Below, one piece after another: positions 1-7,123 of a stretch of DNA of 64,000 nucleotides. Source of the stretch: Actinacidiphila guanduensis (GTDB lineage: Bacteria > Actinomycetota > Actinomycetes > Streptomycetales > Streptomycetaceae). The stretch's first letter is position 1. Every line of letters starts with the position of its first letter. The notes below the pieces were generated by a model, which saw only the letters and a program-made list of their open reading frames with translations, did not search any database and had not been told where the DNA came from. The position numbers and the translations under genes are program-made. The stretch is taken from positions 558,001-622,000 of the forward strand of contig NZ_FNIE01000004.1 of assembly GCF_900103985.1 (NCBI RefSeq). The letters are read 5' to 3'.

Positions 1-439
1 AGCAGCAGGGAATTCGGCCGACAATCCACCGATATCCGAAGCTGCTTAGTAGAAAGCGGCCGCGTGGGCCCGATCGGGCCGGTGACGCAGGCGGAGCCGC
101 GTCGGTTCCCGGAACTAAGCACCTTCGTAGGTGATTTAGGTCCTATGATGTGCATCACGTCGGTGCGGGGAAAAGGCCGGGCGTTCCGGGAATACGTGCG
201 GACGATATAGCGTAGCCAATCATCGGTGTGCACGATAAGTAATGCGATGTCCGCTTAATTGCTGCTGATACGGCTATTGGTTGCGTATCCCCGTAAAACG
301 GACGCGAGCGGCAGGGCTGAGCCCGGCCCCCGAGGCCCGATCAGGCGGCACCGGGCAACGTCGGACCAGGTCGGCCAGGGCGGGCGAGGGCGGACCAGCC
401 GGACCGGCCCGAAAGAGGCTCGGACCGGCCCGGCGCAGC
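1..439. other. Non-coding left edge
   Basis: No convincing gene is seen here. The first ~290 bases are clearly richer in A/T than the rest of the window, with stretches around 105-150 and 205-290, as expected of a promoter region or a boundary. A small inverted repeat, TGATG-TG-CATCA, lies near 146-157. From about 350 the sequence becomes GC-rich with repeated CGGACCGGCCCG-like words and runs into the 3' end of the TetR gene. A gene cut off by the window edge cannot be excluded. Confidence 0.5.
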
Positions 440-1090
440 TCAGGCCAGCTCGGGCGAGGTCAGGCCGAGGGCGAAGGCGGTCAGGGAGCGCTCCAGGCGG
501 GGGCCGAAGTCAAGGGCGACGTGACCCCAGCGCGGCACCTGCTCGTAGAGGGCGGCCAGGCTCGGAGTGGGGTGCGAGACCTGCCAGAAGCCCGCGGCCA
601 GGATGATCGCCGTCGCCAGCAGACTCGTGACCTGCTCGGCCGTCAATGTGCTCGACTGCTCCAGGGCGGCCACGATCTCGTCGTGCGCGGCGAAGGCGTT
701 CGTCTTGTAGCGGCGGGCCCGCTCCATGTCGACGTCGCCTTCGAGGCTGAGCGGCACATGGGTCATGAGGTCGCAGAAGACCGGCAGGGCGATGAGCGTG
801 CGGCTCACCACCCGCGCGGTCTGCGCGGGGCCGAGCCCGCTGCGGCCGGCCACCTCGGCGGCGACCGCGTCCCGCCACCGGTACCAGCCGCGCTCGGCCA
901 GCTCCAGCAGCAGTTCCTCCTTGCTGGCGTAGTAGCGCCGCACGCCGGTGCGGTGCAGGCCGGCCCGCTCGGTGACCGGCGCCAGCGTGACGTACCGGAC
1001 GCCGCCGAGTTCGCGGGCCAGCTCCTCGGCCGCGTTCAGCAGGTCCTCCGAGCGGCGCGTCTTGTCCTCGACCGAGCGGGCCCTCTGCAT
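440..1090 (-). CDS. TetR/AcrR family transcriptional regulator
   Basis: This is a predicted DNA-binding repressor of 216 residues, the usual TetR length. The N-terminal helix-turn-helix spans about residues 14-60 (LLNAAEELARELGG, then VTERAGLHRTGVRRYYASKEEL), which is the classic TetR pattern ending in YY-x-SKEEL. The remaining helical part would bind an unknown ligand. It is divergent from the oxidoreductase at 1190, and two similar inverted repeats lie between them, so autoregulation and control of that gene are likely. The ATG at 1090 has only a weak ribosome-binding site. The family call is firm; the ligand is unknown. Confidence 0.9.
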   Translation of the reverse strand: MQRARSVEDKTRRSEDLLNAAEELARELGGVRYVTLAPVTERAGLHRTGVRRYYASKEELLLELAERGWYRWRDAVAAEVAGRSGLGPAQTARVVSRTLIALPVFCDLMTHVPLSLEGDVDMERARRYKTNAFAAHDEIVAALEQSSTLTAEQVTSLLATAIILAAGFWQVSHPTPSLAALYEQVPRWGHVALDFGPRLERSLTAFALGLTSPELA

Positions 1091-1102
1091 GCCCGCAATC
1101 CT

Positions 1103-1170
1103 AACGCACCCGAAGATGCGCTAACGCGCCCGCGGTGGTACGTTCGGCGTAACGCATCACGAGGTGCGTT
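1103..1170. promoter_or_regulatory. Paired TetR operator-like inverted repeats
   Basis: Two related imperfect palindromes occupy the 99-bp gap between the TetR gene and the oxidoreductase. The one at 1151-1170 reads AACGCATCACGAGGTGCGTT (17 of 20 positions or better are symmetric). The one at 1103-1122 is AACGCACCCGAAGATGCGCT. They share AACGCA half-sites and are 48 bp apart. One lies close to each start codon, which suits a repressor acting on both genes. The sequence is seen; the role is inferred. Confidence 0.6.
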
Positions 1171-1189
1171 AACGACGAAGGGACCCCTC

Positions 1190-2170
1190 ATGAAGGCCGT
1201 ACAGGCCGGCCGCTTCGGCGCGCCGGATGTCCTGGTGCCCGTCGAGCTGGCCAACCCCGAGCCCGGCCCGGGCCAGGTCGTGATCGACGTCACCCATGCG
1301 AGCGTCGGCCTCATCGACGCCTATCTGCGGCAGGGGCTGTTCAAGGACGTGCCCGGGCTGGCGCGGCCGCCCTACGTCCCCGGCCTCGAGGTGGCCGGCA
1401 CCGTGCGCGCGCTCGGCGAGGGCGTCACCTCGCTCGCCGTCGGGGAACACGTGGTGGCCCTGTCCACCGACGGGACCGGCGGCTACGCCTCCGTCTACGT
1501 CGGCGACCAGGCGCGCGTCATCTCCACTGAGGGGCACGGCATCGACCCGGCGCTCGCCGTCGCCGTCGTCCCCAACGCGATCATGGCGCACGCCGCCCTC
1601 ACCGGCGCGGTCCGCATGGCGGCGGGCGAGAGCGTCCTGGTCCACGGGGCCCTGGGCGCCTTCGCGGCCGCCTTCCCCGGCATCGCACGGCAGCTCGGCG
1701 CGTCACGGGTGGTCGGCACGGTCCGCTCGTCCCGGATGGCGGCGGCCGCCGCGACGAAGCTGCCGTACGACGCCGTCGTGGACTCCGCCGAGCTGCCCGG
1801 TGCCCTCGGCGGCGAGACGTTCGATGTCATCGTCGACCCCGTGGGCGGCCTCGTCCGCGAGCAGAGCCTCGACCTGCTCGCCCCCTTCGGGCGGCTGCTG
1901 CTGGTCGGCAACGCCAGCGGCGACTGGAGCCACCGGCTCGACGGCAACCGCGTCTGGCAGGCCAACGCGACCGTCACCGGCTTCAACGCCGGCGGTTACA
2001 TCCCCGCCCGCCCCGAGGCCGTCGCCCCCGGCGCGGCCGCCGCCCTCCAGGCTGTGGCGGCGGGGCTGGCCGACGTCGAGGTCGAACTGCTCCCGCTGGA
2101 GCAGGCGGCGATGGCGCACGAGCGGATGGAGAACCACACGGCCCGCGGCCGCCTCGTTCTCACCCCGTGA
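1190..2170 (+). CDS. Zinc-type alcohol dehydrogenase-like / quinone oxidoreductase family protein
   Basis: A medium-chain dehydrogenase/reductase of 326 residues. The N-terminal GroES-like half shows PGPGQVVIDVTHASVGLIDAYLRQG and VPGLEVAGTVRALGEGV. The Rossmann half begins near residue 150 (ESVLVHGALGAFAAAF) with a degenerate glycine motif compared with the usual AAAGGVG. No zinc-ligand cysteines are visible, which fits the zeta-crystallin/quinone reductase branch that uses NADPH. The ATG at 1190 gives the normal family start; reading further upstream would run through the regulator. Divergent TetR and operators suggest ligand-induced expression, perhaps for electrophile or quinone detoxification. 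It ends 11 bp inside the convergent peptidase gene. Confidence 0.85.
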   Translation: MKAVQAGRFGAPDVLVPVELANPEPGPGQVVIDVTHASVGLIDAYLRQGLFKDVPGLARPPYVPGLEVAGTVRALGEGVTSLAVGEHVVALSTDGTGGYASVYVGDQARVISTEGHGIDPALAVAVVPNAIMAHAALTGAVRMAAGESVLVHGALGAFAAAFPGIARQLGASRVVGTVRSSRMAAAAATKLPYDAVVDSAELPGALGGETFDVIVDPVGGLVREQSLDLLAPFGRLLLVGNASGDWSHRLDGNRVWQANATVTGFNAGGYIPARPEAVAPGAAAALQAVAAGLADVEVELLPLEQAAMAHERMENHTARGRLVLTP

Positions 2171-2783
2171 CCGCCGCCCGGCGCAGCGCGATGCCGCGCT
2201 CGGCGTAGAAGTCCGCGAAGCGCCCGGCGGGCAGGCGCGCGGTGCGGGCGGCCGGGGTGTGGCCGGAGGGGTTGCGGAAGAGGATGTCGCCGCCGTCGTG
2301 GGCGGTGGCCAGGACGAGGTGGCCGCCGCCGCGGCCGGGCGCGGGGCCGTCCGGGCGGCGGATCTCCTTGTGCACGGAGGCCATCACCAGGCTGCCGCGG
2401 TCGAGTTCGGCGAGCAGGCCGGCGACGGGCAGGTGGCGGTGCACGGTGGCGTCCAGGCCGAGTTCGGCGCGGACGTAGGCGGCGAAAGGGTCGTAGATCA
2501 GGCCGTGGATCTCGCCGTCGGCGTCCACGGTGTAGGCGCCGTGCTTGCGGCAGCCGGCCAGCAGGTCGAACAGGGCGGGCGTTCGGCCGTCGAGGTGGTG
2601 CAGGGCCGTCGCCAGGCAGGCGACACCGCACATGTGCCGGCACCAGGTCGCGTACTCGGCCTGGTCCGGGGCGCCCGAGCCGGGCCAGTTCGGGTCGTCG
2701 CCGGCGTCGTGGCCGCCGTAGACGATGGCCTCGATGAGGTCGGGGCTGGCGAACTGCGTATAGGTCGGGGTGGGCTCGGGCAC
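2160..2783 (-). CDS. C39-like cysteine peptidase family protein
   Basis: About 207 residues from the GTG at 2783, which has GAAGGGA eight bases upstream. The segment WCRHMCGVACLATALHHL resembles the catalytic-cysteine helix of papain-like C39 peptidases. A later HLVLATAHDGG followed by FRNPSGH supplies the expected His and Asn/Asp region. C39 domains normally cut Gly-Gly leader peptides, but stand-alone actinobacterial versions like this lack the ABC transporter and their substrate is unknown. No signal peptide is evident. It converges on the oxidoreductase with an 11-bp overlap. The upstream reading frame stays open but has atypical composition, so the shorter start is preferred. Confidence 0.7.
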   Translation of the reverse strand: MPEPTPTYTQFASPDLIEAIVYGGHDAGDDPNWPGSGAPDQAEYATWCRHMCGVACLATALHHLDGRTPALFDLLAGCRKHGAYTVDADGEIHGLIYDPFAAYVRAELGLDATVHRHLPVAGLLAELDRGSLVMASVHKEIRRPDGPAPGRGGGHLVLATAHDGGDILFRNPSGHTPAARTARLPAGRFADFYAERGIALRRAAVTG

Positions 2784-2919
2784 GTGCGGTGGTGTCCCTT
2801 CGGGGGGCGGTGGAGCGCGACCATCATGGCATCCGGGGCCGCGGGGCGCGTGCGGCGGTGGCCGCGGCGGGCCCAAAAGCGGTGGCCGGCGGCCGCGGGG
2901 CTCGGCTACAGAAAGGGGC

Positions 2920-3411
2920 ATGACGTTTTGGACCTTCGGCCCCGAGCCTTTCGACACCGCCGACGCCACCGCGCTGCGCCGCGCCTACTACGCCGAGGTG
3001 GCCGGGCGGTACTGGAAGCGGCCGGCGACGGCGGAGGAGGTCGACGGCGGGCTGCGCGGTGACGGGGTGGAGCAACTCGCCCCGCCCACGGGCGCGTTCG
3101 TCGTCGGCCGCCGGGCCGGTACGGCGGCCGCGTGCGGGGGTGTCCTGCTGCTCGACGCCGAACGGGCCGAACTCACCCGGGTGTTCGTCCGCCCCGCCCA
3201 CCGCCGCACCGGCGGCGCCCCCTTGCTGCTCGCCGCCCTCGAGGACGCCGCCCGCGCGCTCGGCGCCCGCCGCATGGTCCTCAACACCCGCCTCGACCTG
3301 ACCGAGGCCCGCGCGCTGTACGCCGGCTGCGGCTACCGGGAGATACCGGCCTACTGCACGGGCCCGTACATGGAGGTCTGGTACGGCAAGGAGCTGGCGC
3401 CCGCCGGGTGA
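2920..3411 (+). CDS. GNAT family N-acetyltransferase
   Basis: A 163-residue protein with the core acetyl-CoA-binding motif A: LTRVFVRPAHRRTGGAPLLLAALEDAARALGA around residues 85-118. The C-terminal strand and turn RALYAGCGYREIPAY is typical of GNAT enzymes. It should transfer an acetyl group from acetyl-CoA to an amine; the acceptor is unknown. The ATG at 2920 is preceded very closely by GAAAGGGG, a tight but usable spacing. It is divergent from the peptidase and ends 8 bp from the end of the convergent pentapeptide gene. Confidence 0.88.
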   Translation: MTFWTFGPEPFDTADATALRRAYYAEVAGRYWKRPATAEEVDGGLRGDGVEQLAPPTGAFVVGRRAGTAAACGGVLLLDAERAELTRVFVRPAHRRTGGAPLLLAALEDAARALGARRMVLNTRLDLTEARALYAGCGYREIPAYCTGPYMEVWYGKELAPAG

Positions 3412-3419
3412 GGGCGGAT

Positions 3420-4316
3420 CTACCGGGTCCAGTGCGCGGGCCGGCCGCGGTGCGGCGGCAGCAGCGTCGTGGAGTCGCCGCGGGCGGCGGTGAGTTGGGG
3501 CCGGGTGAGGAAGAGGGCACCGGTCAGGTCGGCGCCGCGCAGGTCCGCGTCCCGCAGGTCGGCACCGATGAGGTCGGCCGAGCGCAGGTCCGCGCCGCGC
3601 AGATCGGCCGCCACGAGCAGCGCGCCGCGCAGGCTCGCCCCGCGCAGGTCGGCGCCCTTCAGGCGGGCGCCCATCAGGTCCGCGCCGCGGTGGTTCCGCC
3701 GGCGTCCGCCCGGTACAGCGGCGGCCCGGGCCAGTTCGCTCGCCTCCAGCAGCAGCGGGTTGACGGCGCCGCGCACGGTGTCGGGGTCCACGGCGGCCAG
3801 CGTGTCCGGGTCGCTCCTCGTCAGCTCCTCGGTCTCCCGCAGCGCACGGCGCAGCCCCGCGTGAACGGGCCGGGCCGCGGGCAGTTCCAGGGCCTCGCGC
3901 ACGTAGCTCATCAGCTCGTGCAGCGCGCGCATCACGCGGAACACCTCGCCCATGCGGCGCGCGGTGCCGGGGTACGTACGCCAGTCCCGGCCGCCGAAGG
4001 TGACCTGCGAGACCTTCTGTCCCGCCCCGAAGCAGTCGAACACGGTGCAGCCGCGGTACCCGTCGGCGCGCAGCCGCGCGTGGATCCCGCAGCCGAAGTC
4101 CGCCCCCAGGTGCGGGCAGGGCTGCCCGGCTGCCTTGTCCGCGGCGAAGTCCGCGGAGGCGGTGAAGGGGAGGACGACGCAGCAGAGCCCGAAGCAGTTG
4201 CCGCAGTCGGCGGCGAACGGGTCCCCACCGGTTTCTCTTACGGGGGTGCCACCGTTTTCCCCTACGGGGGCGCCATCGCGGGGAACGGTGTCCCGAGACT
4301 CACTCACGCCGCCCAT
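3420..4316 (-). CDS. Pentapeptide-repeat protein with N-terminal Cys cluster
   Basis: 298 residues from the ATG at 4316. The C-terminal ~85 residues are pentapeptide repeats of the A(D/N)LXX type ([20 protein letters not shown] and so on), which fold as a right-handed beta-helix. The N-terminal half carries [10 protein letters not shown] near residues 31-40, which fits the CxxCxxxCC pattern of the YkgJ-like metal-binding family, plus further cysteines (CPHLG, GCGIH, GCTVFDC). The middle is helical. The combination suggests a metal-binding domain joined to a repeat scaffold; the biochemical role is unknown. Frames open upstream of 4316 run into the tandem repeat array and are not counted. Confidence 0.85.
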   Translation of the reverse strand: MGGVSESRDTVPRDGAPVGENGGTPVRETGGDPFAADCGNCFGLCCVVLPFTASADFAADKAAGQPCPHLGADFGCGIHARLRADGYRGCTVFDCFGAGQKVSQVTFGGRDWRTYPGTARRMGEVFRVMRALHELMSYVREALELPAARPVHAGLRRALRETEELTRSDPDTLAAVDPDTVRGAVNPLLLEASELARAAAVPGGRRRNHRGADLMGARLKGADLRGASLRGALLVAADLRGADLRSADLIGADLRDADLRGADLTGALFLTRPQLTAARGDSTTLLPPHRGRPAHWTR

Positions 4317-4360
4317 TCTGGCGCGGCGTCCCACCGGGGGCGCGGCGGGGGCGGCTACCC

Positions 4361-4960
4361 GCCGCAGGGGTTCTTTTGGGCCGCCGGGTTCCGCGGGCGC
4401 GGGGCGAGGGCGGCGGCCCGCCGCAGGGGTTCCCATACGCGGCCGGGTACCGCGAGCGCGGTGGCTGGGCGCGCAGTTCCCCGCGCCCCTTGCGGGAACC
4501 CGGGTGCCCCATCCAGCCCGATCCCGGCCGCAGGCCGGTCGGCGGCAGCGGCCACCCGCCGCAGGGGTTCCTGTACGCCGCCGGGCTCCCGACCGTCGTG
4601 GCTGGGCGCGCCGTTCCCCGCGCCCCTCGCGGCAACCCATCTGCCCCACACGGACCGATCCCGGCCACGAGGCCGGTCGGCGGCAGCGGCTACCCGCCGC
4701 GGGGGTTCCCGTACGCCGCCGGGCTCCCGACCGTCGTGGCTGGGCGCGCCGTTCCCCGCGCCCCCTCGGGGGCGCGTCTGCCCCGCACAGCCCCATCCCG
4801 ACCGCAGGCCGGTCGGCGGGCAGCGGCCACCCGCCGCAAGGGTTCCCGTACACCGCCGGGATTCGGACCGCCGTGGCCGGTCGCGCAGTTCCCCGCGCTC
4901 CTTGTGGGAACCCATCTGTCCTACACGGACCGATACGGGGTGCGGGGTGGGCGGTGCGGG
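4361..4960. repeat. 138-bp tandem repeat array A
   Basis: The word GCCGCAGGGGTTCC or a one-base variant starts at 4420, 4558, 4696 and 4833, giving periods of 138, 138 and 137 bp. A fifth copy at 4361 is only 59 bp from the next. Each full unit has three modules: the GCCGCAGGGGTTCC box, a GTGGCTGGGCGCGC...GTTCCCCGCGCCCC box, and a CCGGCCGCAGGCCGG hairpin box. The period is divisible by three, so reading frames stay open through the array on both strands, but the translations look like low-complexity artefacts. No coding role is assigned. Confidence 0.9.
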
Positions 4961-5049
4961 CGGCGCAGGGGGTTTCGTGCTCCGGCGGCGGGGTCGGGTG
5001 GGGGCGAAGGGCGGTTTTCGGGTGGGGGAACGGTAGGGTCCGGGTTAAC

Positions 5050-5067
5050 GTCTACAGGGTTGTAGAC
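5050..5067. promoter_or_regulatory. BlaI/CopY-like operator
   Basis: GTCTACAGGGTTGTAGAC is a perfect inverted repeat: seven-base arms around GGGT, with the TACA...TGTA core known for BlaI/MecI/CopY-family repressors. It lies 29 bp before the PAP2 start at 5096, where a repressor would block transcription. The repeat is seen directly; the regulator family is inferred, and no such regulator gene is in this window. Confidence 0.6.
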
Positions 5068-5095
5068 GGACGGTGGTGGAAGGAGGGCGGTGGGG

Positions 5096-5839
5096 GTGGT
5101 GGTTCGGTCAATGAGCGGGAAGGGGGCCGCGCATGTGGGCGTCGTGGCCCGGTGGTGGCCGCGCCCAGGTGTCGCGAGGGGAGTGCATGCCTGGCCGTTG
5201 TGGTCCGCCGCGCTGTTCACCCTTGCCGCGTTCGCGTTTGTCGGGCTCGCGTGGGCCGTGGACGAGGGCGGCGGCACCGTCTGGCCGGATCGCGAGGTAC
5301 TCGACTGGGTGACCGCGCACCGCGGGGGCGGGGTGGACGCCGCGGCGCGGTTCATGACGACGACCGGCACCGGGCCGCTCCCGTACGCCGCCGCGATGCT
5401 CGCCGGGTGGACCGCCTGCCCACGGCCGGCCTCCGCCCGCAAGGAGGCGCTGGCCGCGACGGCCGCCGTCGCCGTACTCGTCACCGGTCAGGGCCTCCGC
5501 ATCCTCGCCACCGACGCGCTCGCCCGGCCCCGCCCGCCGGTCTCCGCATGGGCGACGGGCGCGGCCGACTACTCCTTCCCTTCCGGGCACGCCACGACCG
5601 CCGCGCTCGCCGCGGGTCTGCTCGGCTGGGCCGCCGTACGCAGCGGGGCCCCACGGGCCGCGGTCGCCACGGGCCTCGCCGTGTGCGGCTTCTGGGTACT
5701 GGCTGTCGGCGCCGGCCGCGTCGTCCTCGGCGTCCACTGGCCCACCGACATCCTCGGCTCCTGGCTCCTCGCAGCCGCCTGGCTCGCCCTCACCCTGCCC
5801 GCCCTCTCCACCCTCACCACCCACCCCACCAAGCAATAG
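5096..5839 (+). CDS. PAP2 superfamily membrane phosphatase
   Basis: A polytopic membrane phosphatase of 247 residues. The three PAP2 signature motifs are present: ARPRPP near residue 145, SFPSGHATT near 158-166 and GRVVLGVHWPTDILG near 205-220, with the catalytic histidines in the second and third. Such enzymes dephosphorylate lipid phosphates such as undecaprenyl pyrophosphate or phosphatidic acid outside the membrane. AGGAGG at 5081-5086 supports GTG 5096 (9 bp away); in-frame GTG 5090 or 5099 are alternatives. The gene stands alone between two oppositely oriented repeat arrays and behind a BlaI/CopY-like operator, which would fit a cell-envelope stress role. Confidence 0.9.
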   Translation: MVVRSMSGKGAAHVGVVARWWPRPGVARGVHAWPLWSAALFTLAAFAFVGLAWAVDEGGGTVWPDREVLDWVTAHRGGGVDAAARFMTTTGTGPLPYAAAMLAGWTACPRPASARKEALAATAAVAVLVTGQGLRILATDALARPRPPVSAWATGAADYSFPSGHATTAALAAGLLGWAAVRSGAPRAAVATGLAVCGFWVLAVGAGRVVLGVHWPTDILGSWLLAAAWLALTLPALSTLTTHPTKQ

Positions 5840-5924
5840 CCCGCCGCCTTCACCGGACCAGACCCCCGAAGCCCCGCGCGAACCGCGCCCCCACCCCAGC
5901 GGACGGCACCCCGGCCCCGCACGA

Positions 5925-6250
5925 GAACCCCTGCGGCGGGTTGCCGCTGCTGCCGGCCGGCATGCCGTCGGGATCGGGCTGTGCGGGGCAGATGGGTTGC
6001 CGTTGGGGGCGCGCGGGAACTGCGCGCCCGGCCACCGCGGACCGGAGCCCGGCCGCACACAGGAACCCCCGCGGGCAGGTGGCCCCCTGCCCGCCCACCG
6101 GCCTGCGGCCGGGATCCGCCCGCGTAGGGCAGACACGCCCCCGAAGGGGCGCGGGGAACTGCGCGACCAGCCACAGCAGACCGAAACCCGGCCGCACACA
6201 GGAACCCCCGCGGCGGGAGCCGCACCCGCACCGCCCACGCGGAACCCCCT
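5925..6250. repeat. 138-bp tandem repeat array B (inverted relative to array A)
   Basis: The reverse-oriented box GAACCCC(C/T)GCGG starts at 5925, 6063 and 6202, with periods of 138 and 139 bp, the same spacing as in array A. Between the copies lie the inverted forms of the other modules, for example GGGGCGCGGGGAACTGCGCG and CCGGCCTGCGGCCGG-like segments. Together with array A it brackets the PAP2 gene. No protein-coding gene is supported in 5840-6316. Confidence 0.88.
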
Positions 6251-6254
6251 TGCA

Positions 6255-6290
6255 CAAAAAAGCCCGCAGCAGGGGTGCCTGCTGCGGGCT
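6255..6290 (-). terminator. Rho-independent terminator of the L33-L31 operon
   Basis: A perfect 13-bp stem (6261-6273 with 6278-6290) has a 4-base loop. On the minus strand it is followed by a run of T (the A-run at 6256-6261). It lies 27 bp after the rpmE2 stop codon on the strand of that operon. Confidence 0.9.
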
Positions 6291-6316
6291 CTTGGCTTAC
6301 GGGGCCGTGCGGGGGA

Positions 6317-6562
6317 TCAGCCGCGGCCGTAGCGGCGGCGGAAGCGCTCGACGCGGCCGGCCGTGTCGAGTTCACGGGAGCGGCCCGTGTAAAACGGGTG
6401 GCTCGCCGAGGAGACCTCCACGTCGATGACGGGGTAGGTGCGGCCGTCCTCCCAGACCACCGTCTTGTCGCTCGACGCGGTGGAGCGGGTGAGGAAGGCC
6501 GAGCCGCCCGCCTTGTCGCGGAAGACGACGGGACGGGTCTCGGGGTGGATGCCGTGCTTCAT
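6317..6562 (-). CDS. rpmE2: 50S ribosomal protein L31 type B
   Basis: An 81-residue L31 of the type B form: [16 protein letters not shown] at the start, with [23 protein letters not shown] and [10 protein letters not shown] later. It has no cysteines, so it lacks the zinc ribbon of the L31A form. In bacteria that carry both, type B replaces the zinc protein under zinc shortage and is normally repressed by Zur. It follows the L33 gene by 59 bp on the same strand and is closed by a strong terminator, so the two form a small operon. Confidence 0.96.
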   Translation of the reverse strand: MKHGIHPETRPVVFRDKAGGSAFLTRSTASSDKTVVWEDGRTYPVIDVEVSSASHPFYTGRSRELDTAGRVERFRRRYGRG

Positions 6563-6621
6563 GGGAGGACGTCCTCTCGTTGTCGCCGGATCGGGTGCGT
6601 GCCGGGGCGCGTACGCCGCGG

Positions 6622-6786
6622 TCAGCGCTCCTCGCGGAAGATCACGTGGCGGCGCGCCACGGGGTCGAACTTGCGCAGTTCGAGCCGGTCGGGGTCGTTG
6701 CGCCGGTTCTTGCGGGTCACGTAGGTGTGCCCGGTCCCTGCGGTGGAGCGGAGCTTCACCACCGGACGCAGTTCGCTGCTGGCCAT
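6622..6786 (-). CDS. rpmG: 50S ribosomal protein L33
   Basis: A 54-residue protein beginning [19 protein letters not shown] and continuing [18 protein letters not shown], a textbook L33 with no cysteine pairs. It is the zinc-independent form and sits first in a two-gene unit with L31B. Streptomycetes often keep such paralogue sets under the zinc regulator Zur. A candidate left half-site TGATAAC (minus strand, near 6817-6826) lies about 35 bp upstream, but the right half is poor, so Zur control is expected from biology rather than shown here. Confidence 0.95.
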   Translation of the reverse strand: MASSELRPVVKLRSTAGTGHTYVTRKNRRNDPDRLELRKFDPVARRHVIFREER

Positions 6787-7123
6787 CGCGGCCACCCCTC
6801 TCTCGTCAGCTCACGTAACGGTTATCATGTGCACCCTCGTCAACGGCACGGCTCCCCCGCGCATTCCCGCCCGGCCCGGTGGATCCCACGACCCGGCCGA
6901 GCCGGGCGGTCGTCACACCGCGCACCCGAGTCGCCACTGAACACACCCGACCCCCGCCTCTGATGCAGCGTCAGACATGCGGGTGATTTTCAGATGATCC
7001 GTTAACTCACTCGGCCCCTTCCCCCGCGTCGCCCCGCGCGCCCCCGCACACCCCCTTCCTACGGTGTGGTTGTCCAGCGCGCCCACAGGACGACTCGCCG
7101 ACAGGGACAACAGGAGGCCACGC
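6787..7123. other. Divergent intergenic region L33 / acyltransferase
   Basis: No gene is seen. It holds the leftward promoter of rpmG-rpmE2 and the rightward promoter of the acyltransferase. A second possible Zur-like half-site, TGATTTTCA, lies at 6983-6991, but it is about 200 bp from rpmG. CAGGAGG at 7111-7117 is the acyltransferase ribosome-binding site. Confidence 0.5.

Noticed and set aside
281..1189. Extension of the oxidoreductase upstream of ATG 1190
   Set aside because: It would run antisense through the TetR gene and the operators; the family starts at MKAVQAGRFG.
2784..2969. N-terminal extension of the C39-like protein
   Set aside because: Composition is Pro/Arg-rich and non-family; GTG 2783 has a suitable ribosome-binding site.
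4317..4915. Long open frames on both strands through repeat array A
   Set aside because: The 138-bp period is a multiple of three, so stops are avoided by chance in every unit; the translations are repetitive and unlike any family.
4361..6250. CRISPR array
   Set aside because: The repeats are ~138 bp with conserved content throughout, there are no unique spacers and no cas genes.
5850..6375. Open frames through repeat array B
   Set aside because: Same reason as array A; the region contains repeat units and a terminator.
6977..6991. Zur box controlling rpmG
   Set aside because: Only one half, TGATTTTCA, fits; it is about 200 bp from the gene and the nearer site at 6817 is also degenerate.
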